Assembly (NCBI GenBank): GCA_016213015.1
Contig: JACRCE010000079.1
Location: 1 to 37,744, forward strand
Length of the DNA: 37,744 nt
Source of the DNA: Deltaproteobacteria bacterium
GTDB taxonomy: Bacteria; Desulfobacterota; GWC2-55-46
Reading direction: 5' to 3'
The notes under the pieces were generated by a model. That model saw only the letters and a list, made by a program, of their open reading frames with translations, did not search any database and was not told the DNA's origin. Below, piece by piece: positions 23,354 to 30,029 of the stretch. The position numbers were made by a program, and so were the translations under genes. Numbering within the stretch: the stretch's first letter is position 1; each line of letters starts with the position of its first letter.

Positions 23354-23777
23354 CAAGGGACTCCGTGGCGCCGGCTATGTCAAGCCGTATCTTGCCTGCG
23401 CTTGTTTGAAGTATAACATGCCTCCGGCCTATATCAATGACTTTTTGCCCTGAAACCTCGCTGTCCTTGTATACGATACGCCCGTTTATAATAGCGGACG
23501 GGCTTTCGGCATTATAAAAGATGGCGGTCAGCCGCATATCATGCGGGGTGGCCGTCGCCCCTGCCTGTAAAAAAGGGTCTCTTCCCCATTTGACGCGACT
23601 ATCCTTTGTCAACGGCAGAGCGGCCTTATGAGACAGCGACGCCTCTTGTCCGCCGACGGCCCTTGTAGCGCCATAAGAAAATATCAGGAACGCCGTCGCT
23701 ATCGCGGCGAAAAGAACGTTTCCCAGCTTTAACCATGCATGGACAAGCATACGATTGAGGCCGTCGTTATCCGTCAT
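23340..23777 (-). CDS. pilP: PilP-like pilus alignment protein
   Basis: The 145-residue protein has an N-terminal membrane anchor (about 17-40), a flexible part and the hallmark VKWGRDPFLQ (62-71), followed by a small beta domain (about 78-138: LTAIFYNAESPSAIINGRIV, GRRHVILQTSAGKIRLDI). PilP links the inner-membrane PilNO pair to the PilQ secretin in the periplasm. It has no lipobox, so a transmembrane helix replaces the usual lipid anchor. The ATG has GAGGA about 7 nt upstream. Position between pilO and pilQ supports the call more than sequence similarity. Confidence 0.82.
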   Translation of the reverse strand: MTDNDGLNRMLVHAWLKLGNVLFAAIATAFLIFSYGATRAVGGQEASLSHKAALPLTKDSRVKWGRDPFLQAGATATPHDMRLTAIFYNAESPSAIINGRIVYKDSEVSGQKVIDIGRRHVILQTSAGKIRLDIAGATESLDAAK

Positions 23778-23808
23778 TAAAATATCCTCATGTCTGCAAA
23801 GGATTCAT

Positions 23809-23850
23809 GGTTAAAGACGGTTCATGGTTAACCTTGAACCGTCTTTAACC
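23809..23850. repeat. Heptad hairpin F, 16-bp perfect stem behind the pilO stop
   Basis: GGTTAAAGACGGTTCA (23809-23824) and its exact complement (23835-23850) flank a 10-nt loop that itself contains GGTTAACC. The units GGTTCAT and GGTTAAC fit the 7-nt pattern. It lies about 20 nt after the pilO stop and before pilP. Confidence 0.88.
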
Positions 23851-23870
23851 GTCTTCTCAACCTTATTATC

Positions 23871-24494
23871 TCACCGTCCGCCTTTGAGCACATAAGCGCT
23901 CAGATAGATATGCGCCGCAAGGGCCATGGACGCCCCGTCCTTATTTTCCAGCAGGAAGTTGTCTACGATGATTATCCTTTTAAGATTCTCAATCATGTCG
24001 AGGTAGTCCCCGAAAGAGGTGAACCCGCACTCGAGGACGACGTGAAAGGGCATCCTGGCAAGTTCTCCCTTGTCCTCGACCGCCTGAGGCTTGATTGAAA
24101 CTATGCGAACCCCTTTTTTGCCGGAGTTCGCGTTTATCTCGGCAAGTATGCCGGACAACTGCTTCTCGGACGGCAGACGCAATTTGAGATTTACAAGCCT
24201 CTCTTCGAGCGCGGCTAGATCGGACGAGGCGTCCGCAACCGCAACGCGCATCTTCTCCGACGAGGCCGCCTCGGCCTGTATGCGCGTTATGTCGGCGCGC
24301 AGTTGAACTATCTTTGCGTCGCGCGCGATCGCTTCCGCCGCGTTTGCCCGATAAACGAACCTGTAAAAAGCAAACGTGGAAACGATAAAAATACAAACGG
24401 CGATAAACTCCGGCCTGAACAGTTTGAGCGAGGCGGAGTCGACCGACTTGAACGTCTTGAGCGAGCCGAAAAAACTAATCATGGAGTATGTCAT
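23871..24494 (-). CDS. pilO: Type IV pilus inner-membrane protein PilO
   Basis: The 207-residue protein has one membrane segment (about 30-50, FIAVCIFIVSTFAFYRFVYR). A coiled coil follows (about 55-110, with QLRADITRIQAEAASSEKMR and LAALEERLVNLKLRLPSEKQ), then a ferredoxin-like periplasmic domain (about 112-205). This is the PilO layout; it pairs with PilN to form the inner ring that aligns the pilus. The ATG at 24492-24494 has AGAGGA just upstream and overlaps pilN by 20 nt; an ATG four codons later is possible. The phrase GDYLDMIENLKRIIIVDNFL is typical of PilO. Confidence 0.9.
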   Translation of the reverse strand: MTYSMISFFGSLKTFKSVDSASLKLFRPEFIAVCIFIVSTFAFYRFVYRANAAEAIARDAKIVQLRADITRIQAEAASSEKMRVAVADASSDLAALEERLVNLKLRLPSEKQLSGILAEINANSGKKGVRIVSIKPQAVEDKGELARMPFHVVLECGFTSFGDYLDMIENLKRIIIVDNFLLENKDGASMALAAHIYLSAYVLKGGR

Positions 24495-25077
24495 CTATCC
24501 TCTTAACGTCGGCGATAACCTCGAAATCATAAAGAGAATCCTTGGAGCCTTCTCGTTTCTGCGCGTATACGAGTTGAACGTCGTGAAAGTATCCGGCGTT
24601 TTCAAGCGTGAAAACAAGATCGCTTACGCCCTTGTTGGACGCGGCGGAGCCGGTGAAACGGATCTTCTTGCCGCCGGCCTCCGATGCGTCGCTTGTAGAC
24701 AAACTCTTGAGCCACACGTTGGCGGGTATGTCGCGGCTCATGCGCTTTAAGAGGGCCGCCCACGAGATCCTCTTGAGAGATAAGTCGCCGGAGATGGAGA
24801 GCCTCTTTTTTATGTCATCCTCCGACTTTTGAATGTCCGTAAAACGTTTTGAAAGCTCTGAATACTGCAAACTCATGGCTACAAGGCCGTCCCGTTGCTT
24901 TATGAGCGATTGTTCATCGCTCGACTTTGCATCGAGGGTCATCTTTTGGTTCATATATATAATCGCTACGATAACTACATACAGCACGGCAATTACGCGC
25001 AGTCCGGTTTTATATACGGACAGTCGTTCTTGCCTCAGGATGTCCTCTGGAACGAGGTTGATGCCTTTAACGCGCAA
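24475..25077 (-). CDS. pilN: Type IV pilus assembly protein PilN
   Basis: The 200-residue protein starts MRVKGINLVPEDILRQER. The INLVP motif is the cytoplasmic PilM-binding signature of PilN. One membrane segment (about 26-44), a coiled coil (about 50-100) and a periplasmic alpha/beta domain (about 105-195, WAALLKRMSRDIPANVWLKS) follow. It binds PilM inside the cell and PilO outside. It lies 6 nt after pilM and overlaps pilO by 20 nt, as in a coupled pilMNO operon. Confidence 0.93.
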   Translation of the reverse strand: MRVKGINLVPEDILRQERLSVYKTGLRVIAVLYVVIVAIIYMNQKMTLDAKSSDEQSLIKQRDGLVAMSLQYSELSKRFTDIQKSEDDIKKRLSISGDLSLKRISWAALLKRMSRDIPANVWLKSLSTSDASEAGGKKIRFTGSAASNKGVSDLVFTLENAGYFHDVQLVYAQKREGSKDSLYDFEVIADVKRIDDILHD

Positions 25078-25083
25078 GGTCTG

Positions 25084-26127
25084 TCATTCCTTCCAGCGAA
25101 GCCTTACCGCCATGCCCGTTGCCACGGTAAACGAGGCTTGAACCGGCTTTATTCTCTGCGCCTCCGTTGTTCCGCGCATCTTGAAACCCCTGAACGGGTC
25201 GTTGACGAACGAAGGTATCCCGAGCGTCTCGGTAACAAAGCCGTCGATGCCGGGTATCTGGGCCGTGCCGCCGCACAGAAACAGTTTTGACGTCGCCCCT
25301 CCTCTGAACTGCGCCTGATAATAGTCTAAAGACCTGTGCACCTCTGAACAGAGCCTCTCAAGCGCGAGCTTCATGAAATGCGTCGCTCCGTCCACGTCCG
25401 TCTGCCTGACGTGGACGGCCTCGGTGAACTTCAACCCCTCGGCCTCCTCCGTCTCCATTTTCATTCCGTCGGCGACGGCCTTGGTAATATCCTCTCCGCC
25501 GAAGGCTATCTCGCGCACGAATACGAGCATCTTATCTCTCAGTATCACAAGTGTGCTTTTGAGGCGGCCTATGTCGAGCGCCGCATAGTTGACCTTGTCC
25601 TGCCATTCCTCGTGAGAATCGAACGCGAAAAGCAGGGCCGTTGGAACGGTGTCGAGCACGCGAATCTTCAACCCTGCGTTTTTGTAAAGCGATATAGCCG
25701 CCTCGGACTCGCTCCTATCGGCGGCAAAGGCGATTATAGACAACATGTTCTCGCCCGGCCTTGCGCTCTTACCCGCAAGGCAGTAGTCGGACACGTAATC
25801 TCCGGCGATGGCGCCCTCTTTTTTCAACTCCCACCTGACCGCCTCCTTGAGGTCGCTCTCCGGCATCGGAGGCAGGTACAGGTGTCTGAATATCAAAGAC
25901 CTCCCCGTCATGAGCGCTGAAACGCCCTTGCCTGAGAGCCTCTGGGCGCTCACAAGGCCGGAAAGAAAACCGCCGGATATGGCGGCGTTGCCCGCCTCCT
26001 GCGCGGGCAGCTTGATATACGCGGCGCCCTCGACCGCAAAGGCGCCCGGCGAACCGGAAAGGCCGACCACCTTCGCCGAGTACGAGCCGATGTCAACGGC
26101 TATCAGGTCTTTCCCGAAGATGCTCAT
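25084..26127 (-). CDS. pilM: Type IV pilus actin-like protein PilM
   Basis: The 347-residue protein is a cytoplasmic actin-fold ATPase that holds the PilN N-terminus and links the PilNO ring to the motor. Nucleotide-binding strands are seen at AVDIGSYSAKVVGL (10-23), YAALDIGRLKSTLVIL (about 186-201) and LFLCGGTAQIPGID (about 283-296). Length and order match PilM. The ATG overlaps the stop of the TPR gene in ATGA, so they are coupled. Confidence 0.93.
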   Translation of the reverse strand: MSIFGKDLIAVDIGSYSAKVVGLSGSPGAFAVEGAAYIKLPAQEAGNAAISGGFLSGLVSAQRLSGKGVSALMTGRSLIFRHLYLPPMPESDLKEAVRWELKKEGAIAGDYVSDYCLAGKSARPGENMLSIIAFAADRSESEAAISLYKNAGLKIRVLDTVPTALLFAFDSHEEWQDKVNYAALDIGRLKSTLVILRDKMLVFVREIAFGGEDITKAVADGMKMETEEAEGLKFTEAVHVRQTDVDGATHFMKLALERLCSEVHRSLDYYQAQFRGGATSKLFLCGGTAQIPGIDGFVTETLGIPSFVNDPFRGFKMRGTTEAQRIKPVQASFTVATGMAVRLRWKE

Positions 26128-26885
26128 CGCGCTTTACTCGGCAACACTCTATGGCTTGCCGCCTCGTCTTTCAAGATGACGATCTTTTTCCTCACGTCCG
26201 CGTTCAAAAGTTCGTTTGAGCCAAGTTGCAGGAATTTTTCATATTGCGGTATCGCATCGGAGGCAAAGCCGGCCGACTCATAAGATATCGCCAGGTTAAG
26301 CTGTGCGTCGGCATAATCCGGCTTTATAGAGACGGCCTTTTTCAAAAGTTCAACGGCCTGAGCAGGTCTTCCCCGCTGGACGAGAAGAGAGCCGTAGTTG
26401 TTAAGCGCCTCGGGATAGTCCGGGGCGAGCCTCAACGCGGTCTTGAGCTGTTCCTCGGCCTCTGCAGGATTGTTGAGCGCTACCGATGCAAGCCCCGCGT
26501 TGTTAAAGGCCACGGCGTCGTTCGGGTTGGCCGCGATTGCGGCCTTGAACTCCGAGAGTGCCTCTTCATATCGCCCAGTCTCGTACATCCGTATGCCTTT
26601 TTGCTTATGACTCTGCAAATCAACGTTCTGGACAACGGACGCTGAGGACGGTTTTTCCACGGCAAAGGACTGGACGACAGGCGCGTGTTGCACGGGCGAG
26701 AAGTAATACCATCCGGCGAGCACCGCAATGACCAGCACGGCAAGAGCAACCAATGCCTTGTAAAGACGATCGTCTCTGAGCTTGAAAGAGTTGCCGAGCG
26801 TCCGCGCGGAAACGCTCGCGGACTGGGCGCTCGGCGCGCCCGACTCGGTCTCGACTTTTTTCAACGCCTGATGTATTAGGCTCAT
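26124..26885 (-). CDS. Membrane-anchored TPR protein with GspB/ExeB-like N-terminus
   Basis: The protein has 253 residues from the ATG at 26883-26885, which overlaps the ATPase stop in ATGA. A longer frame starting 11 codons earlier is not needed. It begins MSLIHQALKKVE, like GspB/ExeB-type partners of ExeA ATPases. A membrane segment lies at about 43-61, a linker follows, and about four TPR repeats cover about 92-225 (GIRMYETGRYEEALSEFKAA, AVAFNNAGLASVALNNPAEA, EALNNYGSLLVQRGRPAQAV, ADAQLNLAISYESAGFASDA). It probably serves as a periplasmic docking factor for secretin assembly, working with the ATPase. The ExeB-TPR fusion reading is inference. Confidence 0.82.
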   Translation of the reverse strand: MSLIHQALKKVETESGAPSAQSASVSARTLGNSFKLRDDRLYKALVALAVLVIAVLAGWYYFSPVQHAPVVQSFAVEKPSSASVVQNVDLQSHKQKGIRMYETGRYEEALSEFKAAIAANPNDAVAFNNAGLASVALNNPAEAEEQLKTALRLAPDYPEALNNYGSLLVQRGRPAQAVELLKKAVSIKPDYADAQLNLAISYESAGFASDAIPQYEKFLQLGSNELLNADVRKKIVILKDEAASHRVLPSKAR

Positions 26886-27832
26886 AATTTCAATTTCTGA
26901 AAAACTGGGGGACCCCATATCACGCCGGCCACAAAACCAACCACGAGTATTGATAAGGCGATATGGGGCATGTAGCGTTCATACGCGGGGATCAACCTGT
27001 CGGGAATAAAAGGCACGTAGCCCTCCTTTTCAAGCTCGGCCAGCGCGTCCGTAACATGCCTTTCGTCAACCATCCGTTTTTCAGCGACAAAGGCCGCTGT
27101 CATGGCCCTGTCGCAGATGATGTTGATCATGCGCGGCACGCCAAGGCTCCGATAATGTATGGCGGCGATCGCCTCCTGCGTGAACTGCACCGTACCCTTC
27201 CCGCCGGCCGCAAAAAGGCGCGTCTGGATATACGCGGGCGTGTCCGCGAGCGGCAACGGGGAAAGCGAGCATCTTACTATAATGCGCTGATTCAACTGTC
27301 TGAGTTCGGGAAGGGCGAGTTTCCCCAGAAGTTCGGGCTGTCCGACAAGGACTATCTGCAAGAGCTTGTCCTTCTCGGTCTCAAGATTGGATAAGAGCCT
27401 CACCATCTCCAGAGTGGTTTCGCTCAGGTTTTGCGCCTCGTCAATGATGACTAAGGCCCTGCCCTTATTCGAGGCTATCCTCAGAAGAAACTCGTTGAGC
27501 TTGTCGAGGTGCTCCTTTACCGTATCTTTATCCACCGTAATGCCGAAGTCCGATATGATAGTCTTTAACAGCTCATGGTCAGACACTATCGGATTCAGTA
27601 TCAGCGCGCTTTCCGTCTTTTTATCGAGCTTTCCGAGCAGGGCGCGGCAAAGCGTGGTCTTTCCGGTGCCGACCTCTCCGGTCAGGAGGATAAACCCTTT
27701 TTTTTCCTTAATGCCGTACAACAGCAGGTCTATGGCCTCCGCGTGAGAGCCGCTCATGTACAAAAAATGCGGATCAGGCGTTATGTGAAACGGCTTCTCC
27801 GTAAGATAGAAAAATCTCTCGTACATGTTCAA
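26882..27832 (-). CDS. ExeA/GspA-like AAA ATPase with C-terminal membrane anchor
   Basis: The 316-residue protein starts YERFFYLTEKPFHITPDPHF, the standard opening of ExeA-family ATPases. Walker A is GEVGTGKTT (52-60), Walker B ALVIIDEAQ (126-134), and a sensor region around QPELLGKL follows. A membrane segment covers about 290-308, leaving only a few residues beyond it. ExeA of Aeromonas carries a C-terminal peptidoglycan-binding domain after the membrane segment; here it is missing. ExeAB helps the secretin pass through the wall, so this ATPase probably serves PilQ. The first gene of the ATPase-TPR-pilMNOPQ-SPOR operon, it has its own promoter upstream. A start at codon 3 is equally possible. 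Confidence 0.9.
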   Translation of the reverse strand: MNMYERFFYLTEKPFHITPDPHFLYMSGSHAEAIDLLLYGIKEKKGFILLTGEVGTGKTTLCRALLGKLDKKTESALILNPIVSDHELLKTIISDFGITVDKDTVKEHLDKLNEFLLRIASNKGRALVIIDEAQNLSETTLEMVRLLSNLETEKDKLLQIVLVGQPELLGKLALPELRQLNQRIIVRCSLSPLPLADTPAYIQTRLFAAGGKGTVQFTQEAIAAIHYRSLGVPRMINIICDRAMTAAFVAEKRMVDERHVTDALAELEKEGYVPFIPDRLIPAYERYMPHIALSILVVGFVAGVIWGPPVFQKLKL

Positions 27833-27866
27833 TCCTTATAATCCCGGTGCGTCTTCACATAACATC

Positions 27867-27895
27867 TTTTTACTGTGGAAACGGCATAAAGTCAA
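27867..27895 (-). promoter_or_regulatory. Promoter of the ExeA-TPR-pilMNOPQ operon, with inverted repeat
   Basis: On the minus strand TTGACT (27890-27895), a 17-nt spacer and TAAAAA (27867-27872) precede the ATPase start. An inverted repeat CATAAAG/CTTTATG (27885-27891 and 27902-27908) overlaps the -35, as an operator would. Confidence 0.55.
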
Positions 27896-27949
27896 TAAAA
27901 TCTTTATGTTTTAAGCTGTTACGCTATTGTTGATGGAAAATGGACGGCA

Positions 27950-28168
27950 TCAGCCCTTTAACCGCAGATAATAGGCCACGAAGAAAAAAAGGAAACTTGC
28001 CGCGACGAGCGTTATGCCGAACCCTATCCTATGGGAGAAGGCCGTATCGTCGAAATCGGACACCATGCTCTTGCTCTTTTCGTTGAGACTGCGAAGGGTT
28101 TCAGGCGCAAACAGGAAGAGTATGCCGGCGACGAGCGTGATGGCGCCGATAATGATGAGATACGACAT
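27950..28168 (-). CDS. Small two-helix membrane protein
   Basis: The 72-residue protein consists of two membrane helices (about 3-21 and 49-67) joined by a charged loop LRSLNEKSKSMVSDFDDTAF. I recognise no family. The ATG has a strong GGAGGT 4 nt upstream, which supports real translation. It lies between the GT39-like gene and the ATPase in the pilus cluster. It could be a small accessory membrane protein of that cluster; nothing more can be said. Confidence 0.75.
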   Translation of the reverse strand: MSYLIIIGAITLVAGILFLFAPETLRSLNEKSKSMVSDFDDTAFSHRIGFGITLVAASFLFFFVAYYLRLKG

Positions 28169-28271
28169 CAGACCTCCGCGCTTGAATCAATGACGGGAAA
28201 ACCGTTTGAGGCTGAAGTCATTATATAATGTCGGGTCAAAAGGTCAAGGGCTTTGAAGGCCGTGATAATAC

Positions 28272-28333
28272 AATGAACCGCGACCGTTTACCGTGTAAAA
28301 GAAAAATCCTTTTCACGGTTCACGTACACGGTC
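28272..28333. repeat. Heptad hairpin D, behind the GT39-like gene stop
   Basis: The arms contain ACCGCG, ACCGTTT, ACCGTGT on the left and CACGGTT, CACG, ACACGGT on the right, paired imperfectly around a TAAAAG/CTTTT tip. It starts about 2 nt after the stop codon of the upstream gene. It is the least perfect of the long members. Confidence 0.8.
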
Positions 28334-28334
28334 T

Positions 28335-30029
28335 TTAATCAAACCTGTAAATGAATATCGAATAGCCGATCGTATCGACCGGACGTATCTCCTTGAAAAG
28401 CGCGTATAGGTTACTGTCTCGAAGATATACGCCCTGAAGCATTGTCGCGCTTATTGCGAACCAGCCCTTGAGCTCGATCGTCTCCTTTACATTTTTCGGA
28501 TTAAAGACGACGTAGCTCGGCAGGTAGTCGTAATCTATCCCGAAGTCGGCCGGGTCGTTGAGCCCGAAGTAGGCCAGCTTGATCTTTTTTATTCCATGTT
28601 CGTCCATGTAGCTCTTGAGTCCTCCGAGGTCTTGCCCCCAGTCGAGGTTCGAGTCCACGAGGTATTTGTATCCGTTCTTCGGCCCGCCGATGAACTCGTT
28701 AAAGTAGGCGAGTTGATGCGGGAATATGGAGATGGCCGCCCATGCGTACCAGATGCAACATAGATAAAAGACGGCTCGTCCGGCCCGTCGGCTTTCCGTT
28801 TTTATGTTTGCAACGCTCCCGATGAGCATGATGAGAAATGGATAGGCGGGCAGGACGTGGCGCGCGCCGATATTGACCTTCTGAATCGAGAAGACGGCGA
28901 AGATGAGGACAACGGGCAACAAGACCATCGCTGTCCTTGCCCTGTATTCCTTGTCCTTTAGCGAATAGAGTATGGCCGCTGAAAGGAGTATCAATGCCGG
29001 TATCGGCGTCTTGATGAAAAACGCGACAAGGAAATAATACCACCAGCCGGTCGTTGAATATCCGCCCATGAGGAACGCGGACTTGCCGCCGCCCGAGCCG
29101 GACAGCACGCCGTTGACGCCGTAAAGATACGCCTCCGGCGCAAATTTGATTGAGCGCAAAAAGGTGAAAAGCGGCTCGAATCTGCTCGAAGCGAATTTGC
29201 CCCAGTAAAGCGGCACGTAATTATCCCCGGCTGAAAGGAACCTGAAGCCGTATATCGCCCATATCCCGATGTAGACGATGATGCAGATCGAGAGATATGC
29301 AATTGCCGCTCTTGTCCAGCCCTCCCTTCTTGCCGTGAAAACATACGAGAGGGCAACGAGCGGAACGAGCAAAAAGGCGGTGTGTTTCGTGGTAAAGGCA
29401 AAGGTCAGCGCGACCGATGCAAAGAGAACTCGCTTTACCGATGCGCCGTCAACCACAAGGCAATAAAGATAATAACTTGAGATAAAGAAAAAGGCGGCTA
29501 TGGGCAGGTCCGTGGTCGCAAGGCTCGCATGGGCAAGAAAGTCGGGACTTAGCGCATATAGAAACAACGCGAGTATCGCGCCGTTATATCCCCAAAGTCT
29601 TTTCGACCAAAAAAATAGATACAGCCCGAGGATTACGCCGAGCATGACGTTTGACAACCGGCTCAGAAACAAGATCGTCCGGCCGGCGGTCTTGTTCTTA
29701 TAGATGAACTTTATCGAATATGGAAAGAAGTCGGAATCAGGGGACTCTTCAGGCATTACCTTTTTGTCGAAGTCGAGGTCAAGCGCCGCGTAAGGAAGAA
29801 AACCTGTCAACAGCCGTCCGAATGCCGGATGGTGCAGGGGGGACAGGTAGTCCATGCCGTCCTTGAGATAGGCATAACCGGCGAGTATGTGCGCGGACTC
29901 GTCCCAGGTGTTGGATTTTTTCAAAGCGATGTGCACGGACTGGGCAACGAAAAGAGCCAGCAGAAATATCACGATGCCATACCAAGCGATCGGACGGACA
30001 TATCGGGAGCCGAGGAGGTTTTTATTCAC
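28335..30029 (-). CDS. Polytopic GT-C glycosyltransferase-like protein (GT39/PMT/ArnT type)
   Basis: The 564-residue protein has about ten to twelve membrane helices and a soluble C-terminal part (about 440-564). After the first helix comes SNTWDESAHILAGYAYLK, with D43-E44 in the first periplasmic loop, where PMT/ArnT-type transferases have their catalytic acid. These enzymes move a sugar from a polyprenyl-phosphate donor to a protein or lipid. The start is GTG (30027-30029) and overlaps the YfhO-like gene by 8 nt. Its place inside the pilus cluster suggests it may modify pilins or another surface protein. The acceptor is unknown. Confidence 0.8.
   Translation of the reverse strand: MNKNLLGSRYVRPIAWYGIVIFLLALFVAQSVHIALKKSNTWDESAHILAGYAYLKDGMDYLSPLHHPAFGRLLTGFLPYAALDLDFDKKVMPEESPDSDFFPYSIKFIYKNKTAGRTILFLSRLSNVMLGVILGLYLFFWSKRLWGYNGAILALFLYALSPDFLAHASLATTDLPIAAFFFISSYYLYCLVVDGASVKRVLFASVALTFAFTTKHTAFLLVPLVALSYVFTARREGWTRAAIAYLSICIIVYIGIWAIYGFRFLSAGDNYVPLYWGKFASSRFEPLFTFLRSIKFAPEAYLYGVNGVLSGSGGGKSAFLMGGYSTTGWWYYFLVAFFIKTPIPALILLSAAILYSLKDKEYRARTAMVLLPVVLIFAVFSIQKVNIGARHVLPAYPFLIMLIGSVANIKTESRRAGRAVFYLCCIWYAWAAISIFPHQLAYFNEFIGGPKNGYKYLVDSNLDWGQDLGGLKSYMDEHGIKKIKLAYFGLNDPADFGIDYDYLPSYVVFNPKNVKETIELKGWFAISATMLQGVYLRDSNLYALFKEIRPVDTIGYSIFIYRFD

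Noticed and set aside
25378-25920. Plus-strand frame of 180 codons opposite pilM
   Set aside because: Antisense of pilM with no motif or ribosome-binding evidence.
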